A stretch of 64,000 nucleotides of DNA from Balamuthia mandrillaris. Its lineage: Eukaryota; Discosea; Longamoebia; Balamuthiidae. The position numbers were made by a program, and so were the translations under genes. Where the stretch lies: contig JAVKOQ010000127.1 of NCBI GenBank assembly GCA_031835245.1, forward strand, positions 62,001-126,000, in the 5' to 3' direction. Numbering within the stretch: the stretch's first letter is position 1; the number at the start of each line of letters is the position of its first letter. Below, piece by piece: positions 22,791 through 36,107 of the stretch. The notes below the pieces were generated by a model. It was not told the DNA's origin. It searched no databases and saw nothing but the letters and a program-made list of their open reading frames with translations.

Positions 22791-22803
22791 TTTTGGCGGG
22801 AAA
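22791..22803. promoter_or_regulatory. E2F-like site upstream of the small ORF / Fanzor-like gene
   Basis: Reads TTTTGGCGGGAAA, a perfect E2F/DP-type core. It lies about 70 bp upstream of the ATG at 22722. The rest of 22723-23086 has a CRE-like TGACGTCA at about 22908-22915 and no recognised gene. Confidence 0.45.
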
Positions 22804-23086
22804 CATGCTCATTGGCCCAAAAGACTAATGTCGTGATTTCTTTTTTCGTTGTCCTTAGATCTTATGATCTTTGCGCCGCCAAACCTGCCTAAAAGGACGG
22901 TCCCGGCTGACGTCAATTAATCGTGTTGATCTTGCTTTGGTATTACGTCATCCTATGCAATTTTGGTAATATAATTATTATTATCGGGGGCGATCTGAGA
23001 CGACCCTTCCCCCAACTAACCCACTTATTAAAGGATGAGCTATAGGAAAGAGACAAAGAAAATTGTTTTCAGCACAACTTTTTTTG

Positions 23087-25023
23087 TTACGATACCAGCG
23101 CCATGCGAGAGAAGTTTGCGCTATGCACAAACACGCATCCCTCTGCTTCCTCTTCCTCTTCTTCCGCTTCTTGATGTTGCTGCCGTTCACCGGCAGAACG
23201 GTCATGATGACGCACGCGCAATTCCACCTCCACATCCACAATGTCAAAACCGCGGCCTTCGCTCTCGCACTCTTCCTCGTCATCCAACCCCAAAATATCG
23301 ACTTCAATGTCGTCTTCCTCACACTTGTCAACCCTAACAACTTCTTCCTCCTCAAACACCTCTTGAAAATCGACAACGCCCTTACTCAATAGTAGGTTGT
23401 GATCGTGAAACACGTTCCTGCCTTTGTAGTAGATAACGTCTGTCCGAATGGGTTGTTTCTTGGAGGGGGATTGGTGGGAGGGGGTATTCTTGCGGGATGT
23501 GGGAGAGGCTTTTTGTTGTTTTGTTCTTGTTTTCTTGGTAATGTTCGACCGAAGTGATGTTTTGTGGTTGGTGTGTTTTGTGTGGAGAGAAGGGTTGTAT
23601 TCATCGCCATCGTCGTCTTCGTCACTGTTCGTTTTGTTGTTTCGCTTCATCTGTTGTTTCCTTCGCTTCAGCTGTTTCCGCTTCTCCTCTTTAATGCGAT
23701 TGGATTCCTCTTCCACACATGCCAACACGTATTCGTGCAATCGGAGGAGCGTCAACTTGTCCAGAGAGTTGATGTCTACAAGCGGCAAAAAAAAAAGCAA
23801 TTAGAGACAAGCAGCGATAGCACGTTAATAGCTACAAGACACTCACCAAACTCCAAGACATCGCTGTTGCCATCAGCATCGCTGTAAGAAGGATTGACAA
23901 TATCGATGATGCCCGCAAGCTTGTCGCGGGGTAACACGTGGGTGATGGTGTGTAACAGCTTTTTCTTGGCGAGGTAGTCATTGTAAGCCTCGCAAGGTTC
24001 TTGCTCCTCCTCAGCCACACCCGTGTCATCATCTTCCTTTCGGCGGTTATGTGTTGGTGCGTTCTTGTTTCGTCGACTGGATGAACGACGGTTTTTACGA
24101 GCGGTAGTGGAGAGTGGTGCGTCTTCATATTCGTCATCGGAAGCTTTCTTTCGCCTACTTCTCGCTTTTTGTCCACCCTTTGTTCGTTGGGGTTGCTTGA
24201 GCCTGCCCCGTTTGGTTGCGGTCGCTGTGACTGACTCAATGTCAATTTCTTCTGAGTCATCTTCGCTGTGGTCATAACGAACAGGAACCGGCTTTGTGTA
24301 GGAGGAAGCCTTGCTTTCTCCTTGGTTAGCATCAAGGAGGGGGCTGCTAGGAGGAGAGGAGTCGTCTCCCTCGCTGTTATGGACTGCTGAGGGGAACTCG
24401 AGTTGGGATGCAGCGCTGCTGTCCCACGAGTTTGAAAGGTCGGAGTAGAGCGGAGCGCGAAGAGGAAGTTCCGGAAGCGCAAAGTCTTCGGAGTAGGCGA
24501 AGAGGATGGGAGAAAAGGGAGACTCCGCCGGAGTTTTTTTCTCATGCTGAGAGTTTTTCTGCTGACAAACAGAAAACTGTTCTTCCTCATCCAAGGAGGT
24601 CTCCTCGGAGAGGTTAGCCATGAACGATGGTCGTGAACTGTGGGATGAAGAGAATATTGGGTGGGGGACATATGATGATGTTAATTGCGGTGAGGTCGAG
24701 GGATTTGAGTTGGTGTGATGGAGGGAAGGGGGGGGGGGCAAGGCTGAAGGCGTTACCTTAAAGGAGAGCCAGAGATGGCCCTCTCGGAGGGACCAGAGTG
24801 CTTCTTTTTCTTATTTCCAGGCGGGGTTACTGTGCCGGAGGCTAGCAATTCTGTGAGGTTACCACTACTGCTGCTTTGTGGGTTAGCCTCTTATTTAAAT
24901 AAAAATAACAAATAAAAATAATTTAAGAGTGAGCGAAAATCAGTACTCTTTTTGGCCAAGGCAAAGCTCGTCAGTGGAGAGCTCCTCAAGAAAGATGAAT
25001 TCGGACATGTGTGCGACTGCCAT
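23087..25023 (-). CDS. NET-domain (BET extraterminal) protein without bromodomain
   Basis: NET domains of BET proteins bind short motifs in chromatin regulators. The first exon from the ATG at 25023 encodes MAVAHMSEFIFLEELSTDELC. A second exon near 24895-24770 is Ser/Pro/Lys-rich. A large exon (about 24740-23847) is acidic and Ser-rich with Lys/Arg clusters (GRLKQPQRTKGGQKARSRRKK), then begins the NET fold: LPRDKLAGIIDIVNPSY and DVLEF. The fold continues across an intron joining in phase as DINSLDKLTLLRLHEYVLACV. The C-terminal part is Lys-rich, then acidic, ending MALVS at 23087. No bromodomain exon is visible, so this is a free-standing NET protein, probably nuclear. The first two exon joins are less certain than the NET join. 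Confidence 0.7.
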
Positions 25024-25805
25024 TTTTTAGTTGTTGTTTTTGCGGTTGTCGTTTTTGTTTACGGGCTCAAAAGGTGAAAGTTGATGTTCGGAGAGAAAAA
25101 AAACTGCGGGTAAGAATCGAGGAGAACATCGTAAGCAAGTGTCAGTGAGGAGGGAGGCAAAAAAATAAAGTTGTAACATTCCTCCCAACAACAACAACCA
25201 AAAAGAAATAAAGGAAAAAAGCAAGAGGCAAAAAGCCAGTGAGGGGAGGTCGAGGGAGTGCAAACCTGTCTTTGTGTGAAGTACTCTGGTTTTGACCCTT
25301 TCCCCGCTAGGGTTATCCCTTAATTGTTGTTGGTTTATGGTGGTCCTCGGCGACCTTGGAGGGGCAGTCGCTGTTCCGCAAAAGTTAGTGGTGGTGAGCC
25401 CGGGCCTTCTTTTTCAAGTTTGTTGCGCGCAAGAAGAAGAAAGAAGGAAAAAATAGAAATGGAAATAAAAAATAACATATGCGATTTTCATTGTTTTTTC
25501 CCCAGCCAGGGGCAACCCTCGATTGTCACACGAGAAAAAAATCGGTATGACTGAATTTGGTCCAACCGAAAATCAAACGGAGTTTTGAAATTCATAGTAC
25601 CCCTCATGCGAACCCCATATTCAAAAATTGGAAACTTGGGTGAAAGTTCGTCATGCGTGTGAGAGACAACACACACTCTAGGATGCTTCCTTCTGAATGA
25701 TTCAGCCTGCTTAAAGAGGACGTCGCGTTAAACAAAAGCTTTATTCTTGCGTCATATGAACCACTCCCCTTACGATAAATATTTACAATGGCTGGTTGGC
25801 GTTCT
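25024..25805. other. Intergenic stretch, nothing recognised
   Basis: About 780 bp between the NET gene start and the pirin stop. It is AT-rich around 25440-25560 and holds no open frame with recognisable similarity. Confidence 0.5.
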
Positions 25806-26609
25806 TCACGCCAAATCAAACAACAAGAACTCCGCTTCAACATCACCCAGGCCGACGAACTCCAACTCCGTTGCTTTGTCCACAAAGGCGCCATCGCCGG
25901 CCTGTAGCTCTATCCCGTTGAGAGAGAGGGCGGCCCCCTCCCGGTCCACCAAATGCACATAAGCGTATCTGCCTTGCGGAAGGGAGTAGGATACTTGCTC
26001 GTTCTTCGGCAGAAGACATGCGAAGACCTCCACGTCTTGGTTAATCCGAATGATTGTCGGATCGGAGTTGCCCTCTTCGGAAGTTGAACTGCTGTTGCCG
26101 CCGCCGCTGTTGGTGGCTGTTGTCGGCTTGGTATGTTGGGAAGAACCGGAGACGATGCGGCACAAACGACCTCTCTTTTGCTCGTCGTCAAAGGTTTGGG
26201 TTTGGTAGTCAGGCTCAAGGTCAAGCTGGTTGGGTCGTACCCACATCTGCAGGAAGTGTACGGGCTTGGTCTTGGAGTGGTTGTACTCCGAGTGCCAAAT
26301 GCCTTTGCCAGTGCTAGTGAATTGAACGGAGCCCCTTGGCAGAGCCTCTACGTTGCCGAGGCTGTCCCTGTGCTCCAACGCGCCCGAGACGACGTAGCTG
26401 AAGATTTCGTAGTTTTGGTGGGGGTGCGAACCAAAGCCCTTCCCTCCCTTCACTCGGTCCTCATTCAGCACGCGCAAGCTGCGAAAGCCAGAGAACTTGG
26501 GCTCGTGGTAGTTTGCAAAGCTGAACGTGTGGTAGGTGCTGAGCCAGCCATGGTTGGCGTACCCCCTCTCTAGTGACTTGCGTACCCGTATAGCCTGCTT
26601 TCCTGCCAT
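25806..26609 (-). CDS. Pirin family bicupin
   Basis: Pirins are iron-binding cupins. Some act as nuclear co-regulators and others as quercetin dioxygenases. Intronless, 267 codons from the ATG at 26609 (MAGKQAIRVRKS); the frame is open upstream to a GTG, but this is the first ATG. The pirin core reads HTFSFANYHEPKFSGFRSLRVLNEDRV. The metal site is HPHQNYEIFSYVVSGALEHRDSLGN (two His) followed by GKGIWHSEYN (His, Glu). The second cupin is RYAYVHLVDREGAALSLNG through AGDGAFVDKA. A Ser/Thr/Gly linker of about 35 residues separates the two cupins. All metal ligands appear intact. Lack of introns among intron-rich neighbours could mean retroposition or transfer from bacteria, where pirins are common. 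Confidence 0.95.
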   Translation of the reverse strand: MAGKQAIRVRKSLERGYANHGWLSTYHTFSFANYHEPKFSGFRSLRVLNEDRVKGGKGFGSHPHQNYEIFSYVVSGALEHRDSLGNVEALPRGSVQFTSTGKGIWHSEYNHSKTKPVHFLQMWVRPNQLDLEPDYQTQTFDDEQKRGRLCRIVSGSSQHTKPTTATNSGGGNSSSTSEEGNSDPTIIRINQDVEVFACLLPKNEQVSYSLPQGRYAYVHLVDREGAALSLNGIELQAGDGAFVDKATELEFVGLGDVEAEFLLFDLA

Positions 26610-26900
26610 TCCTTCCCACTTGTGGTTGTTTTTCACTTTTCTTTTCTTTTTTTTGTTGTGAATATTGTTTTAGGGATAGGTGTCTTCGGCAACTTTTATA
26701 GTTTGGCCGCAGGCCATTCCAAACCAACCTCTTTCTGCTTCCCGCTTTCGGCTTCCCGTTCGCAACTAATATTCCCGGAGTCCACGTCATCGGCTACTAC
26801 TTTGGCTTTTTATGGCAACAATGATGTCATATATTACCCGGTTGCCATGGCAACACAGGACAAATTTCCGGAATGGGGTAGAGAGGAGCGTGAACGCGTT

Positions 26901-27523
26901 TTAGATGCCCTTGTAGATGAGCTCATATTTGGGGACGTGAGAGGCCTCCAAAGGACACTGTACTATGAACTTTCCTCGCATGGCTCCCTTGTAGAGCACT
27001 TCCACCAGGTCTATAAAGTCTTGCTTGGTTACGAACGCGCCAATCCACTTAGTATGGTCGGGTGTCCTTTTAAATGGTTGTTAGTCATACACCAACGTGA
27101 ATAGGCGGCCTGGGGTGGAGCTACTTGCCCATAATCACATTTCATGTGCTGCGCGTTGAAAAAGAAGATGGTTGCAGGAATCAGCGTAATGTCAAAGTAC
27201 TTGACATACTCAGGAACTTGGTCCACCTCCACCAAATAGATCACTGCCATCTTTGATACCTTTCGCTCACACTTGGCTAACTTGAAAGAGAGAGAGAGAG
27301 AGAAGAGCAGAGATTGTAAGTTTTTAAAGGTAGAACGTTGCGTAACTACTGTTGCCAGAGTGGTGCAAAATATCCATTTCTTTCTTACAATTTCATCTTG
27401 CTTCAAGCAAACGGCGTCCGTTTCTCTGCCAAACCGTAGAATGACCAGTTTATCCTCAGTTTCTCGTATGACATGGTCCACTTCTTCTTTCTTGGTCAAT
27501 CGCGGCAACAACCAACCACTCAT
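26901..27523 (-). CDS. TXNL4B: Thioredoxin-like U4/U6.U5 splicing protein (TXNL4B/DLP type)
   Basis: Dim1-family thioredoxin fold protein associated with the spliceosome. The first exon from the ATG at 27523 encodes [19 protein letters not shown] and [20 protein letters not shown]. The second exon (about 27270-27120) carries [20 protein letters not shown] and [18 protein letters not shown]. The third (about 27055-26901) begins [20 protein letters not shown] and ends YELIYKGI at the TAA at 26901. Sequence is closer to TXNL4B than to Dim1/TXNL4A ([11 protein letters not shown] and the VEVDQ block). No redox CxxC is present, as expected. The plus-strand open frame over this region is a shadow. 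Confidence 0.92.
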
Positions 27524-27667
27524 CCGTAACCCGTTTTTTTTTTGTTTTTTTTTTTGTTATGTTTTTATTTATGTTTTTTGCCGACAAATGAGGGGTACAT
27601 TTTCAGGACTTCATTTTTTCAAAAATTACTGGTCAACAAACTACGTAAAATCTCTCTTCGTATTTGC

Positions 27668-28342
27668 TTAGAGCTCTTCATGGCTGTGCTCCTCTGCCTT
27701 CTTTCTCTTCTTTTCTTCTTTCTTTAACTTTTTCAAGAGCTTTTTCTCTTTCTTTTGTTGTTTCTTAATGTAGTCATCATCGTCATCATCGTCTTCCTCC
27801 TCCTCTTCCTCCTCTTCGTCCTGCTCCTCTTCGTCCCCATCCTCCTCGTTGGCCTCCTCGCTGTCTTCGTTCTCGTTGACTTCCTCTTGACCCTCGCCTT
27901 CCTCGACTACCTCGTCCTCGCCTATGTACTCGTTCTCCTGGTTTTGTGGCTCTTGAGCGTTCTGTTCAGCCTGGGTTTCTTCAGCCGAAAGAATAACCGC
28001 TCCTTCCTGCTCCACGATTTCTTGGGGGAGGGCGTCGTCTTGATTCTCTTGCTCCACAACCTCCACCGGTTGAGAGAGATCTGTATTTTGCTCGCCTATG
28101 GGCAGAGGAGAGGTGGGTTAATAAAAATACGAAAAAGCGAGAGAAGTGGAGAGACTAGTTAAAGTACCTTGTTCTTCGCTGGCGACCGCGGAATCAGTGA
28201 CAACTATGCTTCCCTCGTCATTGCTGGTGAGGAGGGCTTCCGCTGGTTCCGTTGGTGGCACGACCGCGACCTCCTCAGTGTGTTCCGCCAGGCCAACGGC
28301 CAGCAGCGCCAACAATGCCAACAAAGCTGCGAATATCCTCAT
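27668..28342 (-). CDS. Acidic ER-lumenal protein with HEEL retrieval tail
   Basis: Not recognised as a named family. Two exons: 28342-28168, then about 28102-27668, joined in phase at EEQ/GEQNTD. Residues 1-19 form a signal peptide (MRIFAALLALLALLAVGLA). The mature protein is extremely acidic, with Glu/Asp runs (a long DEEEEEEEEDDDDDDD-type tract), then a Lys-rich segment (KKQQKKEKKLLKKLKK). It ends HSHEEL. The HEEL terminus resembles KDEL/HDEL retrieval signals, suggesting an ER-lumenal, low-affinity calcium-binding or chaperone-like role. A UPR-type TGACGTGG lies 136 bp upstream. Function is inferred. Confidence 0.7.
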
Positions 28343-28477
28343 TGTGGTGGTTACAGTTGAGTGTAGTGTGACGTAGCGTGTGGTGTTGGGTCAGGAGTGT
28401 GTTGTGTTAGATTTCTTGTTCCAAACTCGGAAATAAAAACAGGAAGACTTTATGGCGAAGACTGCGGGAGAAGGTGG

Positions 28478-28490
28478 TGACGTGGCCAAT
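28478..28490. promoter_or_regulatory. UPRE-like TGACGTGG with CCAAT
   Basis: TGACGTGG followed directly by CCAAT, upstream of the gene for the acidic HEEL protein. In animals TGACGTGG is an unfolded-protein-response core and CCAAT pairs with such sites in ERSE elements. Use in this organism is unproven. Confidence 0.3.
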
Positions 28491-28778
28491 AAGGGAAAAA
28501 GTGCGAACTACTAAAACAAGCGGCCAATGCGAGGGTTGCTATGAAAAATCTGTAAATCTGGCGTTCCCCGAATAGGGAAAACTCCCAAATTTCCAGCCCT
28601 ACCGAAATTTCGGAAGGTTTGTATTTCTGTCGACAACAAACGGATCAGATCGAAGAGCCAAGATCTTCCAGTAACAAAAAACAAAAGCTGGCCTGCTGCT
28701 GCTTGTTGTGGTGAAAAAAGTATAAAACAACAACTCTAACAGTTGGGTTGGTTGTTTTAAAGCCTCCTTTTGGTGTTA

Positions 28779-29705
28779 ATGACTTCTGCGTTGATGGTTC
28801 CCAAGTTTAAAGTAGTAGTGTTGGGCGACGCGGCCACTGGCAAGTCCGCTCTGCTCTGCCGCCAACTTACCGGAGAGTTCAAACAGGACCATTCGCGTAA
28901 CTTTTTTTTTTGCTCTTTCCGTCTTTTGCCCGTGTTACTGGCGTTTAATGTGTACCTCGTTTGTATAAGTAGCTACTGTTTCTGCAGAAGCATTCTCTCT
29001 TCAGTTTTCAACGAATAGAGGTCCCCTTTGCTTGGAGTGCTGGGACCTTCCGTCTTCGCTGCTGGCGGCGGAACCTTTCTGGTAATGCTGCACCTTCTTT
29101 TGTTGATGCTGCCGAGCACCTGTTGTGTCGCCTTTGCTTACCAATAGCTTATATGTGCCAGCATAAATGCAGATGCCGCCTTGATATTCTTCGACGCTTG
29201 CTCTTCGGTTTGATATGCAGAACAACGCCGTTCGTATTCCTCAGTATGGAGTATTACTCACGTACGTGCGTTAAACAGGAATGTTTCCAGTCTGTAAATC
29301 AGTGGTTTAAGTGCCTCAATAACCTGGCACCAGCTGTTCCCATTGTACTCTGTGCATCCAAGGTTCGTTTTCAGTGGTTTATTTATTTTTAGCGTTGAAG
29401 ATAGGGAACTGAGCAAACCCTCCGGTTTCTCAACCATTTGGTGGGTAATAGACGGACGAACAGGACAATCGCCTTGTATTGTCCAAAATAGCAGCAGTAG
29501 AGCGGGCCTGCCACCACTCTAACATCCTTTGCTCTATGCGCCTCTCCGCTAAGACCTGCTTCAACATAGAGAAACCTTTTTTGACCTTAGCACGGAGCCT
29601 ATGTGGGTATGCATACATTTCTCAACTTTGTTTCTGCTACTATTTGCTTGAAACTCTTGTGCAAACGACATCCTTTCGTTTCTTTTTGTGTTTGCTTCTC
29701 TCCCT

Positions 29706-29757
<52 letters not shown>

Positions 29758-31722
29758 TCCCCCCCCCTTTCTCTCTTTTTTTTAGTGATGTGCTTCGCCC
29801 TTTAGTGACCCATCTTTGGTGTTTGTGGAGACACCTGCACTTGCTCCTCCTGAATGTCAGTTGGGGTAAGCAGCAAGCATCGCCATTCTTAGCTTGCTTC
29901 TGATGTTAACAGTTCGGTTTTTCTTTCTACTTTTAAAATCCTCCCTAGTTTTGCGGTAGGTGGTGCAGGTGACTGTAAAACGTTTCGCGAAAAGGTTGAC
30001 AAAGGGATAGCTCCCTCTCCTGCTGACGTTACTTACGAGGGAATGTTTGCAGAGTACTTTTTCGATGCATTGACAGTAACCTCCAGCCACCAGCAACACT
30101 TGTTTCATCCCAAGTATGAGCGAGCGATGGCATCTGACCCCTTGACAGAATCACGCGAAACAGAGTACTTCCTTTCCGTGGGTTTGGGATCTGATATGGA
30201 CGCAAGGGACTTTTCTCGCTTTCCTCTGAATGCTGTGCTTGTCCTAGAGTATGTTAGGTATTGGAGTTGCTCTAAGTCATTATTAACATGCCTGAAGTAT
30301 ATCAGGATCGATGGCATGTGGATTCTATGAATCAAACTCTCGTTCAAAATTTAGTATTGCGATTGAAGCTATAATATCCATGATGGCTCAACTCAGAGCT
30401 GATGACAATCTCGGCATCGTTCTCTTCAATCACCAAGCCACTGTGTTGGAACCCATTTCTCCGCTTAATACAAAAAGCTTGGAAAAATTGCAAAGTGTTC
30501 TGCTGAAACTGTCTGCTTGGTAACCATATCTCTCTTACGTAAAAGATATTTGTTCCTTGCTTCTCATGTCATGTTCTTCTATTCTGAAAGTGGAGGGACG
30601 AGCATGGAGGCTGGACTTGCATTGGCAACGGACATGATGAGTGCATGGGGACCTAGCATAGATGCAGAAAACAGAATTATATTCCTTACTGATGCCCTTC
30701 CTTCTCAATCGGAAGAGTTAGCCTTGATTAGAACGCTGGAGACCAATGCCATGGCTCATATTTTTGCTTCAGTATTGGGAGTTGGAGTAGACTTCAATAC
30801 CCCTCTCGTAGAGCAACTGACGAAAGTGCGTGGAGCAAACTACTTCTCCGTTCATAACTCTAAGGACTTCAAACGTACGGCTTGTTTCGTCTTGCCTTCT
30901 ACCACTTGTTCTTGTTTCATGTTTTTAATGACTTCAAACCGCGTTTTGTTTAACAAATAACCAGAGCGAATGGAGCAAGGCTTTAATGACATGGTTACTC
31001 CACTTCTCTTTGACCTTCAGATGAACTTTGCGTCTGATGTCTTCGACCTAATAGAAGTATATGGTTCGCCCAACTATGACGTTTGTACCTCCACCATCAT
31101 GAAAGTGGCTACTCTGTTTTCCTCCCAGAGCAACGCAGATGGCCACACTAAAGGAGGCGTAATTCTGCTCAAGCTCCGAGCAAAGGAGCAACGAGTTTAC
31201 GAAACCTCAGCTCATTGTTCCTTGCAAGTTAGCTATTCCACCAAAGATGGAACGCAGACACAGTTGCCTGCCACTGTCATCACCTTCGGAGCAGAACATT
31301 GTGGGATAGACTCTAAGACGCCAGCATCCTCCTATAATTCTTTTTCCCTCTCCCGCTTTGAATCAACAAGCGTTCGTAAAGCAGTGTTGCTCGCTCGTTA
31401 TGTGACTTGTCTTCGCCGCTGGTTCACCGCTTCGCAATCATCGGGGCACGCAGCAAAAGCAGACACGGGGAGGGAGGGAGAGGACCAACCACAGAGCTCC
31501 AATTGGCGGATAACGCAGCTCCCACAATTCACACGCTACTTTGAGGAAGAAGCAGAGCTCATCGGTGATCCTACGTTGCAACAAGAGGTTGCTATCCTTC
31601 ATAAGCTTCAACAGGAGTTCACCAGCCAGCACAGCACCTACGAAGACCTGATGAGCCGATACATGGCAGAGCTAGTTGCTGCCGCCTCCCTCCCTTTGCC
31701 TGATGATGACGACGAGTTATGA
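28779..31722 (+). CDS. Ran-like pseudo-GTPase fused to VWA-domain protein
   Basis: The N-terminal exons track Ran: KFKVVVLGDAATGKSALLCRQLTGEF (P-loop intact), FSTNRGP, INADAALIFFDACSS, VNQWFKCL..VPIVLCASK, RLSAKTCFNIEKPFLTLARSLCG, DPSLVFVETPALAPPE. The switch-I Thr block is missing, the DTAGQ motif is replaced by DLPSS, and NKxD by SKGT, so GTP hydrolysis is unlikely. An exon ending at about 29866 joins in phase to one near 29949, giving QLGFAVGGAGDCKTF, the start of a bacterial-type (COG2304-like) VWA protein. This has TYEGMFAEYFFD, TEYFLSVGL, a MIDAS reconstructed across an intron as LDISGSM, GGTSMEAG and IFLTDALP, then VDFNTPLVEQLTKVRGANYFSV and HTKGGVILLKLR. All joins keep frame, arguing for a live gene. 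One intron carries (CT)n. It could instead be two adjacent genes, but the shared in-phase exon favours fusion. Confidence 0.75.
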
Positions 31723-32003
31723 TACAGTAGAGAGATACTTGATAGGCTTGTAGATAGATAACATTTCAAATCCTCCATGTTCTGTTTATTGTGCTTCCTT
31801 GTTCTTCTTTGTTGTATGAAAACATACAACATACGCGGATGGCCTTATCTGCAATGAGCAAGAAGAACTCCACATTCTTCAAGCCCAAGAATCAAGCCAC
31901 GCGCATCCATCTACAAACAAGCTTCTGTACAAAAATGAATCACCCAAGGGAAGAGAGGAGGAGCCCTTCCAGCGCAGGGCAGTCTTGCTGCTTTCAGCCA
32001 AGT

Positions 32004-32633
32004 CTAAAATTGAATTTCTTGAAGGAGAGTGTCAACGTGGAAGCCGGTGGACAGGTCCATGTAGGTTGGCATGGCATTTTCTTGCGTTGTTGGCTGTGAG
32101 CAAACGTGCTCCAATTGCTCTTTGTTGCTGGTTTTCTCTGCGAGTTGCTTCCGCAGCTCTGCAATCTCTTCCAGGAGTGTGAAGATCATTCTATCGCGTT
32201 TGTCTGTTTCGATTTCGTAGAGAGCGCGCTCACTCTCGATTGAGCTGTTGTTCGCCTTCAGGCTTTGGATTTCTGTTTGTACTGGGTATGAGACCAAAAT
32301 AAAGGAGAGAAAGCAGACGAAGCGCCACGAACCTCTTTTTAAATCCTCACAAGTGACTTGCAGGCTTTTTATGCGAGCAGACGCAGCAGACTCTTGCGCC
32401 AAAGTTATCCTTCGCTTTTGTGGCTTGGAGGGAGCCACAGTACTCTTTTTTACCAGCGTACAAAGAAGAAGAGGCATAAGAGAGGCTTCTTGAGAACAAA
32501 ATAGGGGAAAGAAAGGTACCTTTTTCTTTGTGGAGAGCTTGCCCAAAGGAGCTCTCTTGGAAGGAGAGGGGGCTCTGCTGGCCACCAACCGGTTCTCCAC
32601 ATTCTCTTTATCGACCCAAACCACTTGTGCCAT
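32004..32633 (-). CDS. Small coiled-coil protein with KEN box and D-box, geminin-like candidate
   Basis: Three exons. Exon 1 (from the ATG at 32633) encodes MAQVVWVDKENVENRL with a KEN box at residues 9-11, followed by RAPLGKLS, a D-box-like RxxL. Exon 2 is basic (KPQKRRITLAQESAASARIK). Exon 3 (about 32285-32004) is a coiled coil (ALYEIETDKRDRMIFTLLEE, then IAELRKQLAEKT), ending LLQEIQF. KEN plus D-box marks APC/C substrates destroyed in mitosis/G1. The ALYE-containing coil resembles the geminin coil, but similarity is too short for a firm call. An E2F-like site lies about 190 bp upstream, consistent with S-phase expression. Confidence 0.55.
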   Translation of the reverse strand: MAQVVWVDKENVENRLVASRAPSPSKRAPLGKLSTKKKVPFFPLFCSQEASLMPLLLCTLVKKSTVAPSKPQKRRITLAQESAASARIKSLQVTCEDLKRGSWRFVCFLSFILVSYPVQTEIQSLKANNSSIESERALYEIETDKRDRMIFTLLEEIAELRKQLAEKTSNKEQLEHVCSQPTTQENAMPTYMDLSTGFHVDTLLQEIQF

Positions 32634-33315
32634 GTTTTTTTAAGACAGATTAAAATCCTTTAGAGCAGCGGTTGCTTCACCAGTTCTTCACTCTCCTTTG
32701 CCGTCTGTTTCCTCTTCTTGTTGCTGGTAACCCAGTACCACCCTCCGCCAGCAGGGTTTATCCGTTTGGTGGGGTGGGTTCCTTACTTTGCCGCCAAAAT
32801 TTGTGTATAACGAACGCTCAAATTTTTTGGCGGGAAACTTTTGTTTTCCAAAAATTTCCAGGAACTACCACCACAAGGAAGAGACGGCCGCGATATCTCC
32901 TACCAATATATTGGTCGGTCGAGTAGACACCGCACCATTTTGTCGTTATGTTTGGGGGGACTCGGTGTAGTGCGGGGAGAGCTCTTGCTGTTGTTGCCAA
33001 GCGGCTGGATCACCACTGCCTAGAAAGTTGGAGCTATTACTTGGTCACCTACGAACGACCCGGGCCAGGTGAAGGGAATGGGTGCTGCACCGCCCTGAGC
33101 GAATAGCTAAGGTTGCCGAAACGCAGTGACGCACAACCGTATGCTCACATTGTGCGCAGGTAACTTCGCTCGGCCCTTTTCAGAAATAGTATCTGAAGCT
33201 GCAAAGGGAACACCTCCTCGGCCCATTCTCCTTTTTCTATGCTATTAATTAAAGCGGAAAACAACAACAGAAAACGTGAAACCCGCTCTCACAAGCAGCT
33301 TACACACACACTGGC
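32634..33315. other. Divergent promoter region, nothing coding recognised
   Basis: About 680 bp between the KEN-box gene (-) and the endoglycoceramidase (+). It contains the E2F-like site at 32823-32837. The stretch 33050-33200 is GC-richer and unpatterned; no known RNA family was recognised in it. Confidence 0.5.
32823..32837. promoter_or_regulatory. E2F-like site upstream of KEN-box protein gene
   Basis: TTTTTTGGCGGGAAA, a full E2F/DP-type site, about 190 bp upstream of the ATG at 32633. It is the third such site found in an intergenic gap of this window. Confidence 0.5.
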
Positions 33316-36008
<2,693 letters not shown>

Positions 36009-36107
36009 CCTGATCAGATAATAGGAAAGATATCATCGGGGTCAAAGTATAAACGAATATAGCTGCTGATCAGTGGCAATCTTGGGTTTTATCATATTTT
36101 TTTTGTT

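Noticed and set aside
26622-27104. Plus-strand open frame of 160 codons
   Set aside because: It is antisense to the third exon of the TXNL4B gene, whose match to the family is unambiguous.
28892-29070. Treating the Ran-like part as a dead pseudogene
   Set aside because: Although key GTPase motifs are lost, all six splice joins keep frame through to the VWA domain, which is more than expected from decay.
33050-33240. GC-richer patch that might be a structured RNA gene (SRP or RNase P type)
   Set aside because: None of the conserved motifs of those RNAs was found.
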